Positions 24,590 to 36,911 of a stretch of 64,000 nt of DNA are shown piece by piece; the first letter of the stretch is position 1; each line of letters opens with the position of its first letter. The position numbers were made by a program, and so were the translations under genes. The stretch covers positions 1 through 64,000 of the forward strand of contig JANEZZ010002694.1 of NCBI GenBank assembly GCA_026122225.1, in the 5' to 3' direction. The notes under the pieces are model-generated. The model did not search any database and was not told the origin of the DNA. It saw only the letters and a program-made list of their open reading frames with translations. This DNA comes from Heloderma charlesbogerti (taxonomy: Eukaryota > Chordata > Lepidosauria > Squamata > Helodermatidae).

Positions 24590-27500
24590 TGTTGGTGGGG
24601 GATGGGTTTTGGGGGGATTCTGTTGTGTTTTTAGGGGTGGGTAGCCTGCCTGATAGGTAGGAGCGAGGGGGCATGTGTCCACCTGACAGAGGCAGTGGGG
24701 GGAGTGTTGGGGGCCAGAACATACTGAGGCAGGGTGGCAGGCGCTGGTGGAGTGCTAGGGGCAGACCATGCCAGGTAAGGGGAACAAGGGAGAGATGTGT
24801 AATATCTGTCCCGTTCCGGGCCTGTCCGGAGCCAAAGGATGGCTGGGGGAGGCGTGACTCCATCTTCGGGCCTTTGTTTGCTGCTCTGCAATGCCAGGTC
24901 TGTTATCCAGAAAACCTCCCTCATCCATGACATGATCCTGGATGAGGGTGCAGACCTGGCATGTATTACGGAGACCTGGCTGGCTGAGGCCACGGCTCCA
25001 ACTCTGGCAGCCATGTGTCCACCTGGATTTTCATACACACAGCAGCGGAGGGCTGGGGATCGGGAAGGGGGAATGGCTGTTATCTACCGAGAGTCCTTGG
25101 TCTTCACCAGACCCCCTCTCTGGGAGACCGAGGTTGCCGAGTGCATGTACTGGAGGTTGGGCTCGAAGGGCAGTCTGGAGATTCTGCTCGTGTACCGTCC
25201 ACCCCGCTGCACAACTGACTCCCTGGCTGAGGTGCTTGAGGTGGTCTCTGATGTGCATGTACAGCCCCCTAACTTATTGGTGTTGGGGGACTTCAATGTA
25301 CATTCAGAGGTCGTCCCCATGGGGCACCTTGGGACTTCATGGAGACCATGGCTTCCTGGGAGCTGCACCCTATTCCAACTGGGCCCACCCATGTAGCCGG
25401 TCATGCGCTAGACCTTGTGTTTGTTTCTGGAGAAGAGGGGAGTGATCTGGAAGTCGGGGGTATATCCACCACACCCTTGTCATGGTCAGATCACTATCTG
25501 GTGATGTTGGACTTCTCGGTTCCACAACTCATCCGAAGGGGTGGAGGACCCATTAAAATGGTCCGCCCCAGGCGTCTTATGAATCCGAATGGATTCCTGA
25601 CACCGCTTGGGGATTCTCTGGAGCACGCCAATGGCCACTCGGTCGAGACCCTGGTGGGTGGCTGGAATACTGCAATCATTGGGGCATTAGTTCGGGTGGC
25701 TCCGAAACGCCCTCTCCCCCTGAACAGGGCTCGGACTGCACCATGGTTCAATCCGCAGTTATGAGCTCTGAAACAGGAGGTGAGTCGGCTAGAGTGCTGG
25801 TGGTGGAAGTCTTGCTCCAAAAATGATCAGACACGGGCTAGAGCTGTATCTTCAGCCTATCATGTGGCGGTGAAAGCAGGAAGGAATATTATGCTGCCTC
25901 TATTGTGTCTGCAGAGTGCTGTCCCAGGAGGCTGTTCCAAGTGGTCCGGAGCATGGCCAGTCCAGTTGCTCCGGAATTACTGGAGCATTCTAAGGCCTCC
26001 TGTGAGGCCTTGGCAAGGCACTTTGCGGATAAAACTGATCGGATTAGGAGTGTTATTCCATGCGCTGTGGATACAGTTAGTGAGCAAGAGGCGGCCTGTG
26101 GCAAACCGGTTTTGTGGGATCGGTTCCAGCTTCTTCCTTCTGATGAAGTGGACAAGGTGCTTTCACCTGTAAGGCCGACCACCTGCTTACTTGATCCTTG
26201 CCCATCTTGGCTCATTATGAGCTGCAGAGAGAGGCTGGGTGAGGGGATCAGGGTGGTGGTAAACGACTCCCTTGAGGAGGGACTGATGCCATCAGCTCTC
26301 AAAGAGGCAGTGATAAGACCGCTCTTAAAGAAGCCCTCCTTGGATCCCCAAGTTCTGAACAACTTTCACCCAGTCTCAAATTTGCCATTTTTGGGCAAGG
26401 TGATTGAGCGGGTGGTGGCGATGCAGTTGAAGGCACACTTGGAAGAAGCAGATTATCTAGATCCATTTCAGTCGGGCTTCAGGCCTGGGCATCGGACAGA
26501 AATGGCCTTGGTCGCCTTGGTGGATGATATGAGGAGGGCTCTGGATAGGGGTGAATGCTCCTTACTTGTTCTCCTCGACCTCTCAGCAGCTTTTGATACC
26601 GTTGACCACGGTATCCTCCTGGACCGCCTGAAGGGGTTGGGCATTGAAGACACCGTATTACGGTGGTTCCAGTCCTTCCTCTCCGGCAGGTACCAGAGGG
26701 TAGCACTGGCAGAGGAGGTTTTGGACCCATGGCCGCTCACTTGTGGGGTGCCACAGGGTTCCATCCTCTCCCCGATGCTATTTAACATCTATGTGAAGCC
26801 ACTGGGGGCTATCAATAGGAGGTTTGGGGTGCAGTGTCACCAATATGTGGACGACACGCAGCTCTACCTCTCGTTCAAATCTTCACCAAGGTTGGCCGTA
26901 GAATCCCTGTCCAAATGTCTGGAGACGGTGAGGGCTGGATGGGGAGGAATAAGCTGAAGCTGAACCCTGACAAGACCGAGGTACTTTTGGTGGGAGACAA
27001 GAGGAGGTTGGGGGATGTTGACCTGGTGTTGAATGGGGTACAGCTACCCTTGAAAGACCAGGTCCTCAGCCTGGGAGTCATTTTAGACTCCCAGCTGTCC
27101 ATGGAGGCACAGGTGTCAGCTGTGAGCCGGACAGTGCTGTACCAACTCCATCTGATACGGCGGCTGCGCCCCTACCTTCCTGACCATCTGCTCCCATCAG
27201 TAGTACATGCCCTGGTCTCCTCTCGTCTAGACTACTGTAATGCGCTCTGCGTGGGGTTACCCTTGAAGACGGTTCGGAAGCTGCAGAACGCAGCGGCTTG
27301 CCTGATTAAAGGCAGCCACCGGCAAGATCACATCACTCCAGTACTGAAGGAGTTGCACTGGTTACCAGTTGTTTTCCATGCCAAATTCAAGGTGCTGGTT
27401 TTGACCTTTAAAACCCTATATAGTTCCGGCCCAGCCTATCTTAAAGAGCACCTCCAGCAACACCAGACAGGCTGCTTAACAAGTTCATCCTTGGACGGCC

Positions 27501-27822
27501 TTCTCTCTGTCCCATCAGCCAGGACAGCTAGACTGGTGAGGACATGGGAGAGGGCCTTCTCTGTGGTGGCCCCCACTCTGAGGAACTCCCTCTCTAGGGA
27601 ACTCCACCATGCCCGCTCTTTAATGAGCTTCCGCCACACATTAAAAATGTGGATGTTCAAGCAGGCATTTGGGGTGGGTTAGGGTATTTTTAGAAATATG
27701 TTTTTAATGAAGAATTTTATTGTTTTAAACTGTTTCTATTATTGTACATTGCCCAGAGTGGCTGGGTGACCAGCCAGATGGGCGATCGATTGATCGATCA
27801 ATCAATCAATCAATCAATATAA
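24590..27822 (+). mobile_element. L2-type LINE, near full length
   Basis: The element is about 3.2 kb. A GC-rich 5' region leads into an APE-type endonuclease (24890..25500; NARSV, ITETWL, LVLGDFNVHSE). A reverse transcriptase follows (26400..26890; SGFRPGHRTEMALVALV, DLSAAFDTVDH, GVPQGSILSPMLFNIY, QYVDDTQLY). The L2/CR1-group C-terminal region ends the coding part (SRLDYCNALCVGLP, ITPVLKELHWLPV). The 3' end is a short UTR and an (ATCA)n tail at 27787..27822. It is antisense to FAM120A in intron 2. No target duplication was identified. Confidence 0.9.
24839..27682 (+). pseudogene. L2 ORF2 (endonuclease-reverse transcriptase), broken
   Basis: The protein of the L2 element carries out target-primed reverse transcription: the endonuclease nicks the target and the polymerase copies the element's RNA. 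Here the reading frame moves between segments 24839..25396, 25339..26172, 25905..26957 and 26834..27682, so at least three frameshifts are present. An in-frame TGA at 25762..25764 lies where CGA is plausible, as expected from CpG decay. The polymerase motif is YVDD where YADD is more usual. The copy cannot be active, but the long open segments suggest a moderately young insertion. Confidence 0.88.
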
Positions 27823-27863
27823 GATCAGTTTAAAGGTGGACTTCCATGTGACATTCCACCTAC

Positions 27864-28110
27864 CTAAAAGAGCAGCAAAAATAGGAAACCGATTTGGATT
27901 CAGGTCCAGTTGCTTGGCAACTTCATGCATCAGGTATTGGCTTGTCGTGAGGCTTTTTCCATTACGGCTCAGTTTTAGGGCATGGGCACTGAAATAGTAA
28001 GGGATGTTGCACAATGCGTAATCTGAATCATATGCAACCAAGCCATGGAAACCTTTTTCTCGGCAAAAAGCAATTACTTCTTGATGGTGATCTTCAATGC
28101 TCTGTGCAAC
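27864..28110 (-). CDS. FAM120A: FAM120A coding exon 2
   Basis: This exon encodes VAQSIEDHHQEVIAFC through FPIFAALL plus the first base of a glycine codon, about 82 residues. It continues the XPG-like domain of exon 1, including GFHGLVAYDSDYALCNIPYY. That is the XPG-I-like part, where true nucleases carry acidic residues. The acceptor is CACATAG|GTT at 28111/28110, preceded by an 11-base C run on the gene strand. The donor is TTAG|GTAGGT at 27864/27863. The exon ends in phase 1, completed by exon 3. A 3.2 kb L2 element lies in the intron immediately downstream, its tail ending about 42 bases beyond the exon. Confidence 0.97.
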
Positions 28111-28829
28111 CTATGTGAAAGGGGGGGGGGGACAGAAGAGAAGGACACATTAAAAGTTAATACCAAACTGTGCAAACATGCTGAAATATAAATTAACAGT
28201 TCATGTTAAAAAAAAAAGAAGTTTTAACACTGAGAACGTGCAGTTCCAGGTTTCTGTACTCCATGCTGTATACAGTGTTGTGTCACAATGTAATGTCCAA
28301 TACACTCCAACCAAGCTTTGGTGCCGTTCTGAATAATCTTCCCTTCATTTAAACGCTATAGCCAGAGCTAATGGAGATTCCACCTTCAAATAAACATTCA
28401 ATGCCCCAGTTCAAACATTTTGTTCTACAAACAGGATAGTACTTCAGAAGGAGGCACACAACCTTAACAGCCACTCCTGATCTCACCAGATGAAGAGAAG
28501 TATCAGAATAAGCAGTGTGTCCCAATTCCACCTGCCACACGCCTACAAAGAAATCTACATAAAAGACATACAAGACCCCAGCACCTTTCAGAAACATAGT
28601 AGTCCCCCTTTGCATAGCAAATATTTACCATACAACACACATATTCATTTTAAGTGGCTTCTAACCCATAACTTATTAGGTTCCATCTTGGCCTTCTGGT
28701 GTTGGCAGATCACCAGAAGGGCTTCTCCTTTGGTTTGACATTTTCATCAGCCAGCCTTGAATCCACCTGCAGCTCCTTCTTTGCCCCACCTTCTGCCAGG
28801 AATAGCACTGGCTCCCAGTGTTCCTTGCG

Positions 28830-29025
28830 GCGGCACACACTCAGCCCCTACCACAGGTGGTGGCGGTGTAGCATTTCTGGGGCAAGCCCCCAAATGACCG
28901 GAAACATACGTTTCTGGAAGGTGCAAACTGCCCCTTCCAGGAACTTGCATTTCCAGTCATTTGGGGACTTGCCCCTGGAAGTACTACATCGCTGCTGCAA
29001 GGGCTGGCCATGTGTGCAGTGGGAA
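28830..29025. mobile_element. Palindromic element, about 90-base arms
   Basis: The left arm has GTAGCATTTCTGGGGCAAGC and CCAAATGACCGGAAAC. The right arm repeats them inverted (TTTCCAGTCATTTGGGGAC, TTGCCCCTGGAAGTACTAC). No coding content. The superfamily is not determined, since no duplication could be read. Confidence 0.65.
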
Positions 29026-29565
29026 GCACCGGTGCTCACCGCCAGCAGTAGGTCCCCATTGGATCCTACCCATCACACCTCTTTCCCACTCTCCCCTTCC
29101 CACTGAGTGCCCCCACAGGCCTCTGTATTCCCTTCCATTGCTTTATGTGGTCTTCCCTATCCCAGCTCCAGTTTCCCTGATTCCCCGCCCTCCCCCGCCA
29201 TGTTGGGTCACCCTCTGGTTTCCCCACTTCCTTCTCCCATCCGATCAGATTACCTGCAGCTCTCCCCCAAGTCATCCCAGCCCTTCCACCACCCCCAGTA
29301 TCCTTCCTGCAATCCCCAAGCATCCCCATTCCCTTCATTCCTGGGGCGGGCACTTGAAAATGAAATCGCAGGTATCAGCAGGGCATTTTGCAAGTGCACA
29401 GGGAGAGATGCCCATGAGCACAGCGATTCCCAGGGGCATATTGCCAACCCCCAGCTTAGCGTGATGTCAGAATGCAGCCAGTGCGTCATTTATCATGCTT
29501 AACCTCAGAATCATCTTCCCCCCTTCCCCCGCCTTTTCTCTTTTACATAGCAAAGCAGCTTTTAC

Positions 29566-29702
29566 TAGGGGATGGGCAATTTGTGGCCTTCCAGATGTTC
29601 TTGGACTGCAGCTCCCATTGTCCCTTACCATTGGCTGTGCTGGCTAGAGCTGATGGAGTTGCAGTCCAATAACATCCGAAGACCACAAGTTGCCCACCCC
29701 TG
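29566..29702. mobile_element. Palindromic hAT-type MITE, family A
   Basis: The ends are TAGGGGATGGGCAATTTGTG and, inverted, CAGGGGTGGGCAACTTGTGG. Same layout as 11992..12128; the flanking duplication is not clear. Confidence 0.75.
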
Positions 29703-30412
29703 CTTTCCTCGATAGGTTTAATAGATGGCAATGGTTCAGTTTTAAGTGCATAGTTTAATAAGTGTTTGACAAGAGTACAGATACCTTTTTAAACTAGGTT
29801 ATTATTTTTAAGAAAGACACTTACTATGGTTGAAATGTTTAATAAAAATTTAATTTTAAAATCCAGTTTAAAAATCCACTGATTTTTATTTACTTTATTA
29901 ACAGAAGTATTATAGCCTGGCTTTTGACAGGCTCTGCAGAAAGGTCACTTAATCAAAGCAATATATAATCAATAGAACAAAAACACAAACTTAAAAACTA
30001 GGAGCCAGATATTACAAAACAAGGGAAAGCTAAACCAAACCAAAAGCATGGCAAAACAAAATGGTTTGGACAACATGCCAAAATAAAGAAGGAGCCAATC
30101 AGGCCTCCCAGGACTTTGCGTTCCACATCCTGGGCACCACAAGTGAAACGACCCCATCATACATCCCAGCCAGCCAGACCTCTGACGACAATGGGGTGTA
30201 AAACAGGATCTCTGACAACAATCACAGTGTACAATATATGTATGTGGAAGGCCATCCTTCATATATCCTGGTCCAAAAGCATTTTGAACTCTGTGGAATG
30301 CATGTACAACATACACACCCACACAGACAGGGGTTATCCTTTCCTGCCACTTATCTGATTTCTCAAGGGAAAGCAGCAATTGACTCACATGGGCACCCTG
30401 CCTATGACACAA

Positions 30413-30925
30413 TGGGCCTGTTCAGATGCGCACGGGGCGAGGGTGGTTGCGGTAACTATGGAGGGGTTAGCATAACCACAACACGCACACCCATCACACG
30501 ACCAGGAACCACACAGCACCACATGGTTCCCATAACCATCACCCTCCATAGTTTTTGTAACCATCCTCCTGCCGCCAGGGATCTCAGGGGCCCTCATGCC
30601 ATGAAAATGCACGTGCCAGCTGCTCCGTCCATTGTGATGCCCAGCAACCATAGAGAAAATCCACACCAGCTAGAGCATCACTGGAAGCAGCAGACACTCT
30701 AGGCAGCCATCTCTATGGTAATGGCCTGTACACCACCTGGAGCCTGTTTTAACCACCGGGGAACACGACAGACATAATAATAAGCTAACTCTGCTACACG
30801 GGCGTGGTTACCCAGGGTGGTTCCAGAACCGCAGTTAGTGGGTTCCCCCCATGACACGCTAAGCCACCGTGGTTTGTGCAAATTTTCTGACCATCACAGC
30901 TTAGCGTGACATCTGAACAGCCCCA
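30413..30925. mobile_element. DNA transposon derivative with TGGGCCTGTTCAGATG ends, family C
   Basis: The termini TGGGCCTGTTCAGATG and CATCTGAACAGCCCCA are inverted copies. The interior has several inverted pairs of GGTTRTGG/CCATAACC-like blocks. Length is 513 bases; no transposase was seen. Confidence 0.7.
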
Positions 30926-31509
30926 ATAACTATGCATTCTGTTTAACATCCCACATGCTGCCAATATATGCAGAAATGGCAAGGATTTTGTAAATAGTAA
31001 CAAATATGAGAGACCAACCAGTATTACAATGCTTTTTCTTAAACATATGTAAGCACTAGAATCAGACCCCCAAAATGATAGCAAAAATATTACGGTTTGT
31101 ACTGTCATAAGATCTTGGTTTAGAATGTGGATTATTATATATAGACATGCAGATGTTAAGTGTTGGGTATCAAACTAAATATATTACTATTTCTTTGAAA
31201 GTTTTACTTAAAACTCCTAAAGTTTAACTTCTGTTTTATGAACTCATAATCTGAACCTGCAATTATAAATGAATAAAATGCTGTTTTGATAAAATAGCAT
31301 GTGTTCTGAATAGTGTTTCCTATGTTCTTCTTATACGCTACAGATTTTCCACTGACTATGCAATATGCTAGCAATAACACACTCGAGATTTCAAAGTATC
31401 AGTCTCATGAATTCTTACCTCATTTGACTTAGCAGCACAGGAATGTATTATATATGAATTCTTGCTCCAATTGTCAACACAACAAAATGTATCTTAAATT
31501 TCTATAGAT

Positions 31510-31680
31510 TTATATCTATTTATTAAAATATTTCTATCCCACCTTTTATCCACAAGTGACATTCAAGGCAACTCACAATACTAATCAATAAAATTCAAAT
31601 ATAAAATGGCATACTGGCCAAAAATCAATGAACATTACCAGTGCAGCATAAAAACATCAGCAGCATTTATGCATTCAAGG
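31510..31680 (-). mobile_element. LINE (L2-like) 3' end fragment, antisense
   Basis: The plus strand reads TTTATTAAAATATTTCTATC CCACC then AAGGCAACTCACAATACTA. This is the complement of the typical L2-like 3' UTR that ends in a (TAAA)n tail. Confidence 0.5.
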
Positions 31681-34249
31681 TTTGCTATAAAGCTTTATAT
31701 ATGCAAACATAAAACATACTGAAGAATTAAAGGACTATGCCACTGCTTTCTACACAAGAAAGTAAAAGCTAAAATCTGCTGTACAAAAAATGATTTTTTA
31801 AAAACTTTAGATGTACTTCCATATATTTCACTTCTTTGAGCAAAAAAATCTTAAGGAATTAAAATAGAATTTATTAACATATTAGAACTGCATATTGGCT
31901 TCAATATGATATATAGGATTACCATCACATCTTTGTCAAGCAGCAAGATATGGGGATACAGTAAATTCAGTCTGGAAAGTAAGGTAAAGTTTGGAATTAT
32001 AGGTGGCAAAAAGTGTGTATTATGCCTTAATCCAGTACATTAGATAAGCCTCTAAAGAAAATTAAAATGTCAACCTAGAATTTCCTACTAGCAAAGTTAG
32101 AGTTTTGCACTACAAACTACTTTAACAAGCAGTATCACACTTTTTAATATATAGCAGTGAGGGAGATATGCAGGCACTTGTCATTTATATCCATTTTCAC
32201 AAGAGACAACATGAATTATGTGATGGACAGGCAGGCCTTTCTTCTAATAAAATTTCTGAACATCAGCACTCCTTGAAATCAGTAAACAAGATTCACTCAA
32301 ATCCAGGCTTCTCATCCTATGAGGCCTACAACATTTTTCTGCATGAAATTTTTCAGCATGGACTACTGTAGGAACAAGTTTCTAGCCTCAATCGTTTACT
32401 CCTTTATTAGAAATGCACGTCACATCTGATTAAGTTACAGAGAGAAGTGTGGTTGCACTTAACAGCTTCCCATTTCCCTTCGGAAGGATTTAACAAGCAT
32501 ATATGAACAGAACAGTCTAACGTGTTCACTGTAGTGCTACACTTCACGTCTGTCACTCCTATAAGCCAATCATTACACTAGATCTGTCAACTTGTAGGCT
32601 TATAACATTTCTCACCAGTTACAACTGAAACAAGGGGTGGGACTTCCACCATCAACTTAGTCTGAAGTATCACTGCCTCTCTAAAATGCAGGATGATTTC
32701 TAGGCCTTAAAACATGCATTCCAAACAGACTTATCATTTAACACAAGCCTCCAGAAAACAAGTAGACGGTTATTTTTTGTTTCGCTCAACTCAGAAAAAG
32801 TTAACTCTCAAAATCCTCATTTTTAAATGTTTTCAAGAAAGTTGTCTCTTTTTAGGAAAATTCACTACAACCTGAAAAAAATATCCTTTGTCCTGGTTAC
32901 AGCTGCAGTTTAATCTTCCAAAAGAACAGTACAAAAGCCTGATAATGTTAAGCTCTGATTACAGATATGCACAAGGCTCTGAAGGTCACATAATATTTAC
33001 TATACTATGCAACAGGACTGACAAAAGTCTAGTTAAGTAAGTGCTTGACACTATTATTTTTCTCTTTCATAAGAGTTCAGGCAGAATATCCCAAGGATTA
33101 CACACTTTCACTAACTGATTTTACTTTGATGACAAAGTCTATTGAAAGAATATTAATGTAATCTTTATCATAGAAAAATATTATAGGGATTTTTTTAAGT
33201 ACATGATTTGGGGAAAATGCACAGTCATCAAAAGGACATTGATATTAATGTCCAAGGCTAAACAGTAATCAAAGTGTAGCTTACAACTTTCAGCACTATT
33301 AGGTACTTGTCAATTTACATAATTACACGTAACACCTGCATGGTTTTCATGACTGTACAGTAGAAGACTTTAAAACTACATGAGAACCTTTTAATAAAGT
33401 GAACTTGTTTATAGCAATTATTTTATAAGACTTCCAAACTTCAAGCTTTAATGATAGTTCGAGCCAGAAATTCCCTTTAAATGCAAATTGTCTGTTCAAA
33501 AACTTGTTGCTTGCTTTCATTTTCTTGGCAAATTCATGTCTAAAGCCCCTCAGTATTCAGTTGTGATGAGACATGATGCAAAAGTGACTGTACTTTAAGA
33601 AAAACAAATAGCTGGTTCCAGTGAAGTCTGCTTCCAGAAGGGTGGCTATTTAACTTGCAAGGGACATTTTATAAATCTGAGTGATCAGAACAATGGCCCC
33701 CGGAACAACATGGAGTCAGAAAACACCTCACTGGAGTTTTCAAGATGCAAACTGCACAAACTTCGAAACATCACTAGGGTGGATCTAGAGCACAAGGACT
33801 GCAGATTCATTTTTCTACCTACTCATATTCTAACTCTCAATCGCAGATGAACATGGTGAACAACAACCCGCCCCCCCTTTCCATCTTACACTATTACGAG
33901 CGTGGGGAAATCAGTGGAACCTGAGATGCAGAATATGAAAGGCCGCCCAAGGACTGGTGAGGGTGAAAGCTAGAGGCAAAAAATGAAGTGCTTACAACAC
34001 CAGAAGCAGAAATACAGCCTCAGGAATAGTGTGGAAACAACATGATGGGTTTAGCACCAAATTTAGTAATGGCAACTCATTAGGACTTCTCTGATTGTGG
34101 ATGGGGACCTTCGGGTGTTCCAGATCACCCTCATCTGGTTTTCAAAGCTGGGCAGGTATGTATAAATAGAAAAATCCCTGTAGAGATTGAGGGCATCAGG
34201 GTGCTTACTAAGCCCTCCCCTTTGCCAGCTAAGGGCACCCTGCAGCTCC
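31681..34249. other. Intron 1 stretch without recognised repeat
   Basis: About 2.6 kb next to the CpG island with no repeat family recognised. This is where conserved intronic enhancers could lie, but nothing in the sequence alone shows one. Confidence 0.5.
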
Positions 34250-34818
34250 GGAGCGACTAATGAGGAGGCAAGGAGACTACTTATTTCTGCTCCGTCCCCA
34301 GCGGGGGCGAGAGTCCATGGCCAAGGCAGAAGCAACATAAACTTTTTGGCCACGTTTGGGTGACCATTAATGGCCAGTGGTGAGCATACACGTTCCCAGG
34401 ACACTCACAGCACCTCCTCTCCCCGCCCAAGCTGCCAACACGGCCAGGTTTTGACGACATTTTGCGGATACGGGGAGACAGAAGTTCCCTCCCTCCCTCC
34501 CTCTGAAATCAGTCGAGCCATAACCAGGAGGGCAAAACCTGCTGCCATCTTAGAGCGCTGCCCCTCCTTCCCTCCACCCCAGCCGGTGGAGCGAAGAGGA
34601 ACCGCGGCCAAGAGCCCAGGGGCTCCCACGGGCGAGGGAAAGCAGTCCAAGAGTTGGCCGCTCCTTGGCGCCAGGGCAGCTGCGAGAGGGACGCCCAGGA
34701 AAGCGGGGAGGGGGGGCGCCTCCCTGGCAGCGTGAAAAGGGGCAAAGGGAGGACTACCACAGCAAGTGTCGACAAGGGACAGCCAAGGGAAAGGGGGGCG
34801 CGCTGGTGTCAGGATTGA

Positions 34819-35444
<626 letters not shown>

Positions 35445-35835
35445 GGCGGCAACGGCGGGGGGATCGCGCTGGCTGTTGGAGGGGGACTGGGTGGCGGCGG
35501 CGGCGGCAGAGCGGGTGGCTAGCGGCTGGTGGTGAGTAGTAGTAGCCTTCGGTCCAGGGGAGGCAGCAGGAGGAATGAATACTTGCGAGCGGGCAGTGGT
35601 GGCAAGTGATGGAGCCCGGGCTGCTGGAGAGAGGATATTATTCAACTAAGGCGGGTGGGTTGTTGGGTGGGCTGGCGGCGGCTGCAGTTACACGGTGGCT
35701 CTTCAGGGGGGAGTTGTATGGATTAGTGGGGGGCTCATGGCTGCTGCGGCCGCCATGTGCTGCTCTCACAGCGCCATGGCTCGGGGGATTCGGGCTGCTG
35801 CTGCTGTGGCTGCTGCCGCTGCGGCTCCTACTGCC

Positions 35836-35935
35836 GGGAGAAGGAAGGAAGGGAGGGAAAAGAGAGAGAGAGCGCGAGAGAAAGAGCGGGAGGGGGGAGG
35901 GAGGAGGGAGGGAAGGGAAAGGAGAGGGGGGAGCG
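35836..35935. repeat. Purine/G-rich tract in promoter, potential G-quadruplex
   Basis: The plus strand has a near-continuous purine run of GA repeats followed by runs of G separated by single A bases (about 35889..35925). This fits the G3+N1-7 quadruplex pattern on the template strand of FAM120A. On the gene strand it is a CT-rich tract in the 5' UTR or proximal promoter. Confidence 0.6.
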
Positions 35936-36213
35936 CCACAGCGCGCAGGAAACCAACCCACTCGCCGTCGCGGAACAGGCGGGACTTGGCCCGGAGTGGC
36001 GATGCCGCTCGCGGCGCCTGCCGGCTCGCTCCGCGCCGCTGGGGAGGCGGCGGGAGGGGGGCGGGCGCGGCCCGCGCCCCGTCTCCCAGCTGAAAGAGCG
36101 CCGGCCGGGCCGGCTCCCCCCGCTACTCCTTCCCCCCTCCGCCCGCCCCCTCCGCGGCCCCGCCGCCGCCCTGCCGCTGGGACACGGGCGCTGCTGGGCC
36201 CGTTGCATAACCC

Positions 36214-36225
36214 AGGCATGCGCAG
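36214..36225. promoter_or_regulatory. NRF1-like site
   Basis: The core GCATGCGC at 36216..36223 matches much of the NRF1 palindromic consensus, inside the CpG island and 0.77 kb upstream of the ATG. NRF1 sites are common in CpG-island promoters. This is a motif match only. Confidence 0.3.
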
Positions 36226-36574
36226 GGCAGGGCAGGCGGAAAGGAGGCGGCGAGAAGGATTGGACCGGGAAGGGCCTCGCAAGCGGAAATGAGGGGAGGG
36301 GGATGGCTCGTGGCGGCGGCGGCTGCGTGAGGGGAGGGGGCCTTCTGGAGAGGCGGAGGGGAGCGGGCCGCGCAGGGCAAGGAGCGGGGGCGGCGGCTTC
36401 AAATAGGAAAGACGGGCGGCGAGGAAGCGACGGGGCCTGGAGGATTTCCTGGGGTGGAGGAGAGGCCGGAAGAATCGCGTCGCCGGCGCAGTCCGGAGGA
36501 AGCGATCCGCGCTAGCAGCGTATGGACGGACGTGGTCCGCGACAGCCATCACACGCGGCGCTCTTGGGGCACCT

Positions 36575-36667
36575 CGCAGCGCGACCCTGTGCATGTTTAC
36601 TCGGAAGTAGGTTCCGCTGAGCCCAGCGAGACTTACCTCCGGGTACGTGCGCGTGGGATTGCCGCCG
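36575..36667. repeat. CpG-rich copy of the Harbinger-like MITE at the island edge
   Basis: It reads CCTGTGCATGTTTACTCGGA, then the inverted half ACTTACCTCCGGGTACGTGC, then GTGGGATTGCCGCCG. Other copies in the window have TG or CA where this one has CG. Confidence 0.6.
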
Positions 36668-36911
36668 TAACTGCTAATGTTTTTCTTGCTCAAGCTGATG
36701 ATGCATCTGATGAAGCGGCTCTCGTCATATGCCACAGTCGGTCTTTAAGGCGCCCAAGAGAACGCTCTGGGGGGGGGGGAATATAGCACCAGGATCTGCA
36801 TACACGGTATTGCCGGAGTGGTACTTGCTACCGTGATTGTGTAGCCCAATTCTGTACAGTTACGGGTGCGTAAGTAACACACTGATTTCGATAAAGTAGG
36901 CGCACACAACT

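Noticed and set aside
35445..35645. In-frame N-terminal extension of FAM120A
   Set aside because: The frame is open for about 67 codons, but there is no ATG in it (the upstream codon at 35645 is TTG), and the annotated ATG has an excellent Kozak context.
35638..36735. Long open frames (over 200 codons) on both strands in the CpG island
   Set aside because: GC-rich sequence has few stops, the translations are Arg/Gly/Pro low-complexity, and they overlap the FAM120A promoter on several frames at once.
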